Source: an uncultured Bacteroidales bacterium
Lineage (GTDB): Bacteria; Bacteroidota; Bacteroidia; Bacteroidales; Bacteroidaceae
Reading direction: 5' to 3'
NCBI GenBank assembly: GCA_937916465.1
Contig: CALFTK010000013.1
Coordinates: 1-50,890 of the forward strand
DNA length: 50,890 nt
The notes under the pieces were generated by a model that was not told the origin of the DNA, did no database searches, and saw nothing but the letters and a program-made list of their open reading frames with translations. The stretch's first letter is position 1. Each line of letters starts with the position of its first letter. This document shows positions 34,017 through 43,095 of this stretch, piece after piece. The position numbers and the translations under genes are program-made.

Positions 34017-35507
34017 ATGATGACAGAATTTGAAATGATAGCCAAAACCTTCCAAGGGTTGGAAGAGATTTTGGCAAAAGAATTGATTGAATTGGGTGCC
34101 AACGAAGTAGCAATAGGCAACCGTATGGTCTCTTTCAAAGGAGACAAGTTGTTACTTTACAAGGCAAATTTCCATTTACGTACAGCAATACGTATTCTAA
34201 AACCGTTCCTGCATTTCAAGGCAGGTTCGGCAGACGATGTATATAATATCTGTAAGAAGGTCAACTGGGAAGAGTATATGTCTCTTTCAAGCAGTTTTGC
34301 AGTAGATGCAGTGGTTTATAGCGAAGACTTTAAACACTCCAAATTCGTAGCTTACAGAGTAAAAGATGCCATTGCCGACTATTTCCGTGAAAAGTACGGC
34401 AAACGTCCAAACGTAAGCGTGGCAAATCCCGATTTGACTTTCCACATACACATATCGCATGACCACTGTTCACTTTCACTTGACAGTTCCGGCGAATCAC
34501 TTCACAAACGTGGCTACAGACAAGAGGCTATGGAGGCCCCTTTGAACGAAGTACTTGCAGCCGGCATGATTCTGCTTTCCGGATGGAACGGTCAGACAGA
34601 TTTTATAGACCCTATGTGCGGTTCCGGAACTATTCCTATAGAGGCAGCACTGATAGCCCACAATATGGCACCGGGACTATTCCGCAGTCAGTATGCATTT
34701 GAAAAGTGGAAAGATTTTGATAAAGATATGTTCGAAACCGTCTATAATGACGATTCGGCCGAACGTCCGTTTAACTTCAAGATAAAAGGCTTTGATAAAG
34801 ATCCTAAAGCCATAGCAGTGGCACGCCGTAATGCCCGAGCAGCAGGATTGGCCGATGAAATAGATTTTGAAGTACGCGACTTTAAAGATTTCGAACCCAT
34901 AAAAGAGAGAACAGTGGTTATTACAAACCCACCATACGGAGAGCGTCTGAATGTTGATAACCTGCTGGAATTGTATTCTATGATGGGCGAAAGATTCAAA
35001 CATGCCCTACAAGGTGGTGAAGCTTGGGTAATCAGTTATAAATATGAATGTTTTGACAAGATAGGATTAAAACCATCAGCCAAAATACCTCTGTTTAACG
35101 GAGCACTGCCTTGCGAAGTACGCAAGTACGAAATTTTTGCAGGTAAATATGACAAGTTCCGTCAAGAGGGCGAACATCTGGACAAAAGCAATCTGCCTAC
35201 TCGCAGAAGCTCCACTCTAAAGCAAAAAGCCAGACTTGAAGAGAAAAAACAACTACAGGAGAGTAACGAAGCTGTTCAGGAAGATACAAAACCAACCGGA
35301 ACATTCAAAAGAAGTTCAGATAGAGGCAGCAAGCCTTCAAGACCATTCAGAAAAGAGGGTGCCAAAGATAGTAAACCGGCAAGACCATTTAAGAAAGATG
35401 GTGCAAAAAAAGAGGGAAAACCATTCTCAAAGGGAGGTTCAAAAGGTTCTTTCGGAAACAACAAAGGAAAGGCCCCATTCAAAAAAAAGAGTACAAAACA
35501 AAGATAA
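34017..35507 (+). CDS. THUMP-domain class I RNA methyltransferase (RlmL N-terminal type)
   Basis: A 496-residue rRNA methyltransferase similar to the m2G2445-forming half of RlmL/YcbY. The N-terminal THUMP domain (about residues 5-160) binds RNA. The catalytic domain has DPMCGSGTIPIEAALIA and the NPPYGERL motif that places the target guanine. After residue ~400 a low-complexity basic tail follows, with repeated RPF(R/K)K(E/D)GAK units, which probably adds RNA affinity. ATG 34017 is followed by a second in-frame ATG. purD starts 13 bases downstream, in the same transcript. Confidence 0.9.
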   Translation: MMTEFEMIAKTFQGLEEILAKELIELGANEVAIGNRMVSFKGDKLLLYKANFHLRTAIRILKPFLHFKAGSADDVYNICKKVNWEEYMSLSSSFAVDAVVYSEDFKHSKFVAYRVKDAIADYFREKYGKRPNVSVANPDLTFHIHISHDHCSLSLDSSGESLHKRGYRQEAMEAPLNEVLAAGMILLSGWNGQTDFIDPMCGSGTIPIEAALIAHNMAPGLFRSQYAFEKWKDFDKDMFETVYNDDSAERPFNFKIKGFDKDPKAIAVARRNARAAGLADEIDFEVRDFKDFEPIKERTVVITNPPYGERLNVDNLLELYSMMGERFKHALQGGEAWVISYKYECFDKIGLKPSAKIPLFNGALPCEVRKYEIFAGKYDKFRQEGEHLDKSNLPTRRSSTLKQKARLEEKKQLQESNEAVQEDTKPTGTFKRSSDRGSKPSRPFRKEGAKDSKPARPFKKDGAKKEGKPFSKGGSKGSFGNNKGKAPFKKKSTKQR

Positions 35508-35520
35508 CAGAAGATAATTT

Positions 35521-36792
35521 ATGAAGATATTACTACTTGGTAGCGGCGGACGCGAACACGCACTTGCGTGGAAAATAGCACAGAGTCCACAATTAACAAA
35601 GTTATACATTGCACCTGGCAATGCAGGCACAAAGAATGTAGGAGAAAACATAGACCTTAAAGCAACCGATTTTGAGGGAATTAAGAAATTCGTACTGGAA
35701 AACGGTGTAAACATGGTTGTTGTCGGTCCCGAAGATCCATTGGTAAAGGGTATCTACGACTATTTCAAAAATGATTCTGAAATTTGCGGTATTCCGGTAA
35801 TAGGTCCTTCAAAAGAAGCTGCACAGATGGAAGGCAGCAAGGATTTTGCAAAACAGTTTATGCAGAGACACAACATACCTACAGCTGCATACAAGACATT
35901 CACACCGGAAACCATAGAAGATGGTTTGGCATTCTTGGAAACACTGCAAGCCCCATACGTTCTAAAAGCAGACGGATTGTGCGCAGGTAAAGGTGTACTT
36001 ATTCTGCCCACATTGGAAGAGGCTCGCAAAGAGCTGAAAGAGATGCTTGGCGGTATGTTTGGCGGTGCATCATCAAGAGTGGTAATAGAAGAGTTTATGA
36101 GCGGTATAGAGTGTTCTGTATTTGTGCTCACAGACGGAAAGAACTATAAGATATTGCCTGAAGCTAAAGACTACAAGCGCGTAGGCGAACACGATACAGG
36201 TTTGAATACCGGTGGTATGGGTTCCGTATCGCCTGTACCATTTGCAAACAAAGAGTGGATGCAAAAGGTAGAAGATAGAATAATACGCCCTACAGTTGAA
36301 GGACTGGCCGCCGAAGGTTTAGACTACAAAGGTTTTATTTTCTTTGGTCTTATCAACGTAGATGGCAATCCTAAGGTTATTGAATACAACGTTCGTATGG
36401 GTGACCCCGAAACAGAAAGCGTGATGCTACGAATAAAGAGTGACATAGTAGAACTGTTCAAAGGTGTGGCAGAGGGCAATCTGAACGAAAAGAGTTTGGA
36501 AATAGACGAACGCGCAGCAGTATGTGTAATGTTGGTTTCCGGTGGATATCCACAGCAGTATGATAAAGGCTTTGTAATTACAGGCATAGAAGATATCAAA
36601 GAGAGCATAGTATTCCACGCAGGTACAGCATTCAATGCAAATGGCGATGTTGTTACAGCAGGCGGACGTGTTATAGCTATCAGTTCGTACGGTAAAGACA
36701 AAGCCGAAGCTCTTGCATTATCATTTAAAGGTGCAGAGACCATAAACTTTGAAAAGAAACATTTCCGCAGCGATATAGGCCAAGATTTGTAA
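35521..36792 (+). CDS. purD: phosphoribosylamine-glycine ligase
   Basis: Second step of purine synthesis: joins glycine to phosphoribosylamine with ATP. The 423-residue ATP-grasp enzyme has the start KILLLGSGGREHALAWKIA, the ATP-grasp segment VLKADGLCAGKGVLI, GLNTGGMGSVSP and the metal-binding NVRMGDPETESVM. Length is normal. It lies between an RNA methyltransferase and a DUF2723 membrane protein, with gaps of 13 and 24 bases. No purine riboswitch is visible; the operon promoter is ahead of the methyltransferase. Confidence 0.96.
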   Translation: MKILLLGSGGREHALAWKIAQSPQLTKLYIAPGNAGTKNVGENIDLKATDFEGIKKFVLENGVNMVVVGPEDPLVKGIYDYFKNDSEICGIPVIGPSKEAAQMEGSKDFAKQFMQRHNIPTAAYKTFTPETIEDGLAFLETLQAPYVLKADGLCAGKGVLILPTLEEARKELKEMLGGMFGGASSRVVIEEFMSGIECSVFVLTDGKNYKILPEAKDYKRVGEHDTGLNTGGMGSVSPVPFANKEWMQKVEDRIIRPTVEGLAAEGLDYKGFIFFGLINVDGNPKVIEYNVRMGDPETESVMLRIKSDIVELFKGVAEGNLNEKSLEIDERAAVCVMLVSGGYPQQYDKGFVITGIEDIKESIVFHAGTAFNANGDVVTAGGRVIAISSYGKDKAEALALSFKGAETINFEKKHFRSDIGQDL

Positions 36793-36816
36793 AGAATAGA
36801 ATAATAAAACAGTTAT

Positions 36817-39800
36817 ATGAACTACAAAAGATTAAACACTATTTTAGGATGGCTGGTTTTTATTGTTGCAGCAGTTACATACTGTCTGACAATAGAACCC
36901 ACAGCCAGCTTCTGGGACTGCCCGGAGTTCATTACAACAGGTTATAAAATGGAGGTTGGACACCCACCAGGAGCACCTGTTTTCATGCTTACAGCAAACC
37001 TCTTTTCACAGTTTGTTGATGACCCTTCAAAGGTTGCTATGATGGTAAACATTATGTCGGCCCTGCTTAGTGCGGCATGTATTTTATTCCTATTCTGGAG
37101 TATAACACATCTTACCAAAAAGCTTGTAGCAGGTAATGACAACCCTAATGTTTGGCAATCAATAACCATATTTGGTGCAGGTATTGTGGGAGCTCTGGCT
37201 TACACCTGGAGTGATACATTCTGGTATAGTGCTGTAGAGGGCGAAGTATATGCCTATTCATCACTATGTACAGCAGTAACATTCTGGCTCATATTAAAAT
37301 GGGAAGAGAACTATGACCAACCACACAGTACACGTTGGTTAGTACTTATAGCCTATCTTATTGGTGTATCTGTAGGTGTTCACCTGCTAAACTTGCTATG
37401 TATTGTTGCAATAGTGTTGGTTTACTACTTCAAGACATCAGAAAAACCAACCGTTTGGGGCAGTCTTATAGCAGTAGGTATATCGGCACTTATTATAGCT
37501 GCAATCCTTTACGGAATTGTTCCCGGTATTGTAAAAGTAGGCGGATGGTTTGAACTGTTGTTTGTAAACGGAATGGGATTCTCATTCAACACAGGACTAA
37601 TAGTTTACATAGTACTTCTTGTTTCGGCTATTGCGTGGAGTGTATATGAAACACAGAATGGTACTCGTGAATGGGCTATCAACATATCTCTGTTACTTAC
37701 CATAGCACTGACCGGTATGCCATTTATAGGTCACAAAGCATCGGGTGTAATTTTTGGAATCATAGTTTTGGCTTTAATTGGAGCATACCTGTTCAGCAGT
37801 AGTATCCCTGAAAAATTCAAGCCATCAAAATGGTTGCTTAACACCATCATGCTATGTGTTATGACTATCACCATAGGTTATTCATCATACGCAGTAATAG
37901 TGATTCGTTCAACTGCAAATCCACCTATGGATCAGGATTCACCGGAAGACATCTTTGCACTAGGAGAATATCTGGCTCGCGAACAGTATGGTGACAGACC
38001 TTTGCTTTACGGTCAAGTATATTCTTCGGAAGTAGCATTAGAAGAGAGAGAAGACGCTTGTTATCCTCTATACAATGTAAAAGGCAAGTCTTACGGTCGC
38101 AAAGAAAAGACAAGTGCAAACGAAAAGGACAGCTATTATGTAATGGACGAAAAACGTTCATACATATATGCACAGAATATGTTCTTCCCCAGAATGTATA
38201 GTCCCGATAATAGACATAAAAGCGAATATAATCACTGGGTAGGTGGAATAAAAGGTAGAAAAGTTCCATACAACAGCTGTGGACAGATGGTAACAGTAAC
38301 CGTTCCTACTCAACTGGAAAATCTGAAGTTCTTCTTCAGGTATCAGGTAGGATTTATGTATTGGCGTTACTTTATGTGGAACTTTGCAGGACGCCAAAAT
38401 GACCTGCAAGGACATGGTGAAATAGAACGCGGTAATTGGATTACCGGTATCAACTTCATAGATAAAATGCTTATTGGTGGCGATCAACGCATTCTACCGG
38501 AAGCATACAAAGGAAAGGGAAGAAACGTATTCTACGGGTTACCTTTGCTACTTGGCATTATTGGACTTTGCTGGCAATTAGGTAAAGGCAAAAACGGCAA
38601 GCAACAGTTCTGGGTAGTATTTTCTCTATTCTTTATGACCGGTTTGGCCATTGTAGTTTATTTGAACCAAACACCATTGCAGCCACGTGAACGTGACTAT
38701 GCATACGCCGGTTCATTCTACGCATTTGCTATATGGATAGGTATGGGTACAGCTGCAATATCTGAAATGCTTCGTAAGATTTTAGGCGAAAAAGCTGCCC
38801 CCGTATTGGCATTTGTATTAACACTGTTAGTGCCTATTCAGATGGTAGGACAGACTTGGGATGACCACGATCGTAGCGGACGTTATACTTGTAGAGATTT
38901 TGGACAGAACTATCTGAAAACTCTACCTGAAGAGGGCAATCCTATTATCTTTACCCACGGCGATAATGACACTTTCCCATTGTGGTACAATTTGGAAACC
39001 GAAGAATTCCGTACAGATACACGTGTATGTAACCTGTCATATCTGCAGACCGACTGGTATATAGACCAGATGAAACGTCCTGCTTACGAATCGCCGGCGC
39101 TGCCTATATCATTTGAACGCAAAGACTACCAGACCGGCACAAACGACTACGTATATGTACGTCCGGAAAACAAACAGGTACTGTTAAAGAATGCCAGAAC
39201 TGAAGCCGAAAGAGAACGCGTTTATAATTCTTTTGAACTAAACGAAATCCTGAATTACTGGATAAAAGAGTATCACATGATTCCTACCGATACCATCTGG
39301 TTCAAATTAGATAAAGACGCTATTATACGTTCAGGAATGTTTATACCGGACGAATACAGAGGTGCTACCGACCAAGAGACGAAAGCTCTTATGCCTGACA
39401 AAATGTACATTTCGTTAAGGAACAAAAATGTTCTTATGAAGAACGAAATTATGATGTTAAGCTTAATAGCCGGATGTAATTGGGAGAGACCATTGTATAT
39501 GTCAGTAACTGTTCCATCTGAAATGTATTTGAATTTGGGTGGTCACTTTATACAGGAAGGACTTGCATACAGAATAACGCCATTCAATTTCAAACAGTTA
39601 GGATATAACGCAAGAGATGGTGAAGGCACTATAGTTGATACAGAAAAGATGTATAAGAACCTGATGACCTTCAATTTTGGCGGTTTAGATGGTGAAGATC
39701 TCTATTTGGATGAAACTATACGCAGAATGTGTTATTCGCACCGTAGAATATTCATTCAGTTGGCAGGTGAACTTATTAAACAGGGCGATTATAACAGAGC

Positions 39801-40185
39801 AAAAGTTGTTTTGGATAAGATAGAAAAAGAGATGCCGGCACGCACATTGCCACATGACATTATCTGCTATTCTACTGAAATGGCAAAAATGTACTACATG
39901 CTTGAAGACGAAAATAAGGCAACAGAAATTCTGCTTCCTATAGCTACCGACTATCTATCCAGACTAAACTGGTATCTCAGTATGGACAACACCGATCTTG
40001 CATCATGCGCAATGCTGTTTGCAGAAGAGGCAACAATGTTAGCAGACTACGTTCTACCTACATTGGCAAGAACTCTTGACGAAGAGACCTTTGTTTCTAC
40101 TGCTCAGGTATATGAAAACATGGTCAAAACTTTTGAAAGCAGATTGAATGTAACCGTAAAACAGTTAGTTAAGCCCAGAAAATAA
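36817..40185 (+). CDS. DUF2723 family membrane protein, GT-C-like
   Basis: An 1122-residue protein typical of Bacteroidetes. The N-terminal ~360 residues have about ten spans, with the family signature EPTASFWDCPEFITTGYKME followed by VGHPPGAP near residues 25-50; acidic residues in this first loop recall the catalytic loop of GT-C protein O-mannosyltransferases. More spans lie at ~575-680 (LQPRERDYAYAGSFYAFA), then a large soluble domain with FTHGDNDTFPLWY and a C-terminal TPR-like helical part. Polyprenyl-phosphate sugar transfer is a family-based inference. The stop overlaps the start of the deacetylase gene (TAATG). Confidence 0.88.
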   Translation: MNYKRLNTILGWLVFIVAAVTYCLTIEPTASFWDCPEFITTGYKMEVGHPPGAPVFMLTANLFSQFVDDPSKVAMMVNIMSALLSAACILFLFWSITHLTKKLVAGNDNPNVWQSITIFGAGIVGALAYTWSDTFWYSAVEGEVYAYSSLCTAVTFWLILKWEENYDQPHSTRWLVLIAYLIGVSVGVHLLNLLCIVAIVLVYYFKTSEKPTVWGSLIAVGISALIIAAILYGIVPGIVKVGGWFELLFVNGMGFSFNTGLIVYIVLLVSAIAWSVYETQNGTREWAINISLLLTIALTGMPFIGHKASGVIFGIIVLALIGAYLFSSSIPEKFKPSKWLLNTIMLCVMTITIGYSSYAVIVIRSTANPPMDQDSPEDIFALGEYLAREQYGDRPLLYGQVYSSEVALEEREDACYPLYNVKGKSYGRKEKTSANEKDSYYVMDEKRSYIYAQNMFFPRMYSPDNRHKSEYNHWVGGIKGRKVPYNSCGQMVTVTVPTQLENLKFFFRYQVGFMYWRYFMWNFAGRQNDLQGHGEIERGNWITGINFIDKMLIGGDQRILPEAYKGKGRNVFYGLPLLLGIIGLCWQLGKGKNGKQQFWVVFSLFFMTGLAIVVYLNQTPLQPRERDYAYAGSFYAFAIWIGMGTAAISEMLRKILGEKAAPVLAFVLTLLVPIQMVGQTWDDHDRSGRYTCRDFGQNYLKTLPEEGNPIIFTHGDNDTFPLWYNLETEEFRTDTRVCNLSYLQTDWYIDQMKRPAYESPALPISFERKDYQTGTNDYVYVRPENKQVLLKNARTEAERERVYNSFELNEILNYWIKEYHMIPTDTIWFKLDKDAIIRSGMFIPDEYRGATDQETKALMPDKMYISLRNKNVLMKNEIMMLSLIAGCNWERPLYMSVTVPSEMYLNLGGHFIQEGLAYRITPFNFKQLGYNARDGEGTIVDTEKMYKNLMTFNFGGLDGEDLYLDETIRRMCYSHRRIFIQLAGELIKQGDYNRAKVVLDKIEKEMPARTLPHDIICYSTEMAKMYYMLEDENKATEILLPIATDYLSRLNWYLSMDNTDLASCAMLFAEEATMLADYVLPTLARTLDEETFVSTAQVYENMVKTFESRLNVTVKQLVKPRK

Positions 40186-40793
40186 TGCTGATTGAACAAC
40201 CAACATTTATCTTGGATAAGATATACCCGAAAGCGCTCTTCCGGAAAAATCCGGAGGAGCATTCGGTGTATCTAACTTTCGACGACGGTCCTATACCGGA
40301 GGTTACACCTTGGGTACTGGACACTCTTGATAAATATGGTATAAAAGCCACATTCTTTGTGGTTGGTGACAACGTAAAGAAATACCCCGAACTGCTGAAA
40401 GACATTATTGACAGAGGTCATAGAGTGGGAAATCACACCTTTAACCACGTGCGTGGTATGCAGATGCGTCCGCATGACTACGTGGAGAATATAAAAAAGT
40501 GTGACCGATACTTCACCAGTAATCTGTTCAGACCACCACACGGCATAATGCGTCGCTGGGTTTACAGAAATATGAGACCCGAATATGAAATAGTCTTTTA
40601 CGATGTAGTAACCAGAGATTACAGTAGCAAACTTAACGGGAACAGAGTGTTTCGTAATGTAAAACAATACACAAGAAACGGTTCAATTATAGTATTCCAC
40701 GACTCGTTGCGAAGCGAATCGAGACTAAAATTCGCACTACCCAAATCAATAGAATGGCTTAAAGAGCAAGGATACAGTTTTAAACTGCTTTAA
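40185..40793 (+). CDS. polysaccharide deacetylase (NodB homology domain)
   Basis: A 202-residue carbohydrate esterase family 4 protein. Motif 1 is LTFDDGP (about residues 29-35) with the catalytic and metal-binding aspartates, motif 2 GNHTFNH supplies the two zinc histidines, motif 3 FRPPHG follows, and IVFHDS near residue 170 is motif 5. There is no signal peptide, so it acts in the cytoplasm or is exported by another route. Translational coupling to the DUF2723 gene (1-base overlap) suggests that both work on the same glycan. The next gene converges, 7 bases away. Confidence 0.9.
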   Translation: MLIEQPTFILDKIYPKALFRKNPEEHSVYLTFDDGPIPEVTPWVLDTLDKYGIKATFFVVGDNVKKYPELLKDIIDRGHRVGNHTFNHVRGMQMRPHDYVENIKKCDRYFTSNLFRPPHGIMRRWVYRNMRPEYEIVFYDVVTRDYSSKLNGNRVFRNVKQYTRNGSIIVFHDSLRSESRLKFALPKSIEWLKEQGYSFKLL

Positions 40794-40800
40794 CCACAAA

Positions 40801-42207
40801 TTATTCACATAACACTGTGCAGATAGCATCCTGCACCTTTCTGGAAGGCGACATTGATATAGCACCTTCATTCATTATGCAAAAAGCAAAATCACGTCCA
40901 TCAACACCTTTTGCATAACCTGCCAGCGTACAAGATCCTGTTACGGTTCCGGTCTTTGCGTGAATCTTTCGTATGGTGTTTTTGCTACCCATTCTACCCC
41001 TGAGTGTTCCATCTACTCCGGATATAGGCAGAGCTTTGTACATAATATTGTACAGTTTTTCATCATTGTAGATATGTGCAAGCATCTCTACTATTATAGA
41101 TGGAGAGACATAGTCATACATAGAAAGTCCGCAACCATCTGCTATATTACAATTCACTTTGTTTACACCCAACAAACGTTTCAGAAAGTTCTCTTCATAT
41201 TTAATGGCATCTTTAAAAGTAACCCCTTTACGCACCCCTAATTTGCCTAAATGAAGAAACATAGCCTCTGCACAAAGATTGTCGCTCTCCTTTAAAGCTT
41301 CAGTTAGAACTTCAGTTAGCGGACGAGATTTCTTGGCAAGCAAATCAGTACCACCGGGACATTCACCCCAACCAAAATTTGTAGCCCTAATACCAGCTGC
41401 AGCCAGATATTCCTGAAACAGCGAAAAGAAGAAATCTGCAGAACCCACTATACTTAAATCGGTAGCCTGAGACTTTACACTGTTACCGGAAACAATTATA
41501 GTATTGTCATTATGAAGCCAGTCTCGGCGTATAGTTAAAGGACCTAATCTGTTATCGCCTGTTATGGCGGTATTCTCCACCTTTATAAAACTGTTCTGCG
41601 GATATATATTAACCTTTGGCGGCTGACCTGTACGGGTTGGGCTGACAGATACACCTACATACCCACCATGCACCATCAAAGGCGATATATAGGGCTGAAA
41701 GCTGGACGGAGTATCGTCCCAACTCCAACCGGAACCCCAATAGACAGAATCCATAAGCGATATATCGGCATACACAGTTCCGTTAATTCTGTTTATACCT
41801 TTAGCCTTCATATCGGCTATCATACGTTTCATATCCTGCTCCATAAAAAGCGGATCCAAATCGCCCACTACATAGACATCGCCAGTTAAAACGCTGTCTG
41901 CACTTATTGTACCTGTAGTTCTTATAGATGTTTCAAAACAATAATCTGCCCCCAAACAGGAGAGCGCAGCTGTAGATGTAATTAGCTTCATTACAGATGC
42001 CGGACGCGAAAGCACTCCATCTCTATAGGCATACACACAGGTGTCGTTAGTTAAATCGTAAACCATTACAGCAACATCGGTTCCTGCCGGTAACTGATTT
42101 ATAATAATACTGTCAATTTTGTTGCTTATAGCCCTGTTTTTTGCAGCAAAAGCCGTACTGCAAAAGAACAAAACAGTTAGTGTAGTAAATAGTTTGGTTA
42201 GTTTCAT
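40801..42207 (-). CDS. dacB: D-alanyl-D-alanine carboxypeptidase/endopeptidase (PBP4 type)
   Basis: A 468-residue periplasmic penicillin-binding protein of class C/S13. The signal peptide (LFTTLTVLFFCSTAFAA) covers residues ~5-22. The active-site triads are SVMK (SxxK) near residue 67, SDN (SxN) near 310 and KTG near 418. It trims peptide crosslinks in peptidoglycan. It lies 12 bases after the radical SAM gene on the same strand and is likely co-transcribed with it from 43005-43012. Confidence 0.94.
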   Translation of the reverse strand: MKLTKLFTTLTVLFFCSTAFAAKNRAISNKIDSIIINQLPAGTDVAVMVYDLTNDTCVYAYRDGVLSRPASVMKLITSTAALSCLGADYCFETSIRTTGTISADSVLTGDVYVVGDLDPLFMEQDMKRMIADMKAKGINRINGTVYADISLMDSVYWGSGWSWDDTPSSFQPYISPLMVHGGYVGVSVSPTRTGQPPKVNIYPQNSFIKVENTAITGDNRLGPLTIRRDWLHNDNTIIVSGNSVKSQATDLSIVGSADFFFSLFQEYLAAAGIRATNFGWGECPGGTDLLAKKSRPLTEVLTEALKESDNLCAEAMFLHLGKLGVRKGVTFKDAIKYEENFLKRLLGVNKVNCNIADGCGLSMYDYVSPSIIVEMLAHIYNDEKLYNIMYKALPISGVDGTLRGRMGSKNTIRKIHAKTGTVTGSCTLAGYAKGVDGRDFAFCIMNEGAISMSPSRKVQDAICTVLCE

Positions 42208-42219
42208 TTTGTTGTTAAA

Positions 42220-42996
42220 TCAATAAGAAGCCGATGCGGCTATGCCTCTCTCTTCAAGAAGCGTTACTATTCTATCTAAAGTCTCTTTTGGTGCTTTTTC
42301 CAGGGTGGATACCGGTGTTTCGCGGTCTATAGTGTATATCATCACCTTTTCCGGAGCAATCTTCTGTACAGTCTCTATCCAGGGCATCACATAACTGCTG
42401 CCTGTATTATCCACATCTATACCATTTACAGTACCCTTCATAAACATAGTTTGAATTATCACCTTTCCGTTAAAACGAACAAGCGCATCAATAACATCGG
42501 GCAAATGGTAGTTACCCACCGGACAATCTACCATCTTTATATAGTCCGGATTTACTGTATCCAATTTCTGAATATTGTTATCCACCTTAAGCAATGCTTG
42601 AAAAACATCATCATTATTCAGTCTGGTGGCATTACTCAGTACACTTATCTTTGCATTTGGAAAATAGCGGTTTCGCAGTTCTATAGTATCATCTATTATA
42701 GCAGCAAAACAGGGGTGTGCAGTAGGTTCTCCGTTGCCGGCAAAGGTAATAACATTTGGAACAACGCCATCTGTCTGCATCTTTTGGAGAGTAAGTTCCA
42801 ATGCGCACTTCACGTCTGCACGAGTAGGTCTTTTAGACGCCGAACGTCTCTCCGCATTTCTGCCACATTCACAATAAATACAGTCAAACGTACATATCTT
42901 GGCATCGGCAGGCATAAGATTTATGCCAAGCGATACTCCCAAACGCCTACTCTGTACCGGACCAAATACCGGCGATTCAAACAACACTGTTCCCAT
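42220..42996 (-). CDS. radical SAM protein
   Basis: A 258-residue radical SAM enzyme. The cluster motif CTFDCIYCECG (CxxxCxxC) lies near residues 35-45, preceded by FGPVQSRRLGVSLGIN, a signature of a conserved radical SAM group also seen in archaea; FAGNGEPTAHP is the usual glycine/Glu strand. The function is not established. The frame stays open upstream to 43035, but the -7 box at 43005-43012 lies there, so ATG 42996 (MGTVLFES) is chosen. It shares a transcript with dacB. Confidence 0.88.
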   Translation of the reverse strand: MGTVLFESPVFGPVQSRRLGVSLGINLMPADAKICTFDCIYCECGRNAERRSASKRPTRADVKCALELTLQKMQTDGVVPNVITFAGNGEPTAHPCFAAIIDDTIELRNRYFPNAKISVLSNATRLNNDDVFQALLKVDNNIQKLDTVNPDYIKMVDCPVGNYHLPDVIDALVRFNGKVIIQTMFMKGTVNGIDVDNTGSSYVMPWIETVQKIAPEKVMIYTIDRETPVSTLEKAPKETLDRIVTLLEERGIAASASY

Positions 42997-43004
42997 AACA
43001 TCTG

Positions 43005-43012
43005 CGAAGTTA
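43005..43012 (-). promoter_or_regulatory. -7 promoter element (radical SAM-dacB)
   Basis: The minus strand reads TAACTTCG followed by CA, a TAnnTTCG box only 8 bases from the ATG at 42996. It fixes the start and gives a very short leader. Confidence 0.55.
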
Positions 43013-43034
43013 ACAAAAATATAGAGACTGTGCA

Positions 43035-43066
43035 TTGAATATATTTACTACTTTTATCTATTTTTG
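43035..43066 (+). promoter_or_regulatory. -33/-7 promoter of the TPR regulator-like gene
   Basis: TTG (43035-43037) and TATTTTTG (43059-43066) are 21 bases apart, a good consensus pair 29 bases before the ATG at 43096. Confidence 0.65.
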
Positions 43067-43095
43067 CATAAATAATATTTATAATACATTTAAAT

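Noticed and set aside
42451..43038. 195-residue plus-strand frame opposite the radical SAM gene
   Set aside because: The minus strand carries the CxxxCxxC motif and its own promoter; the plus frame is a shadow.
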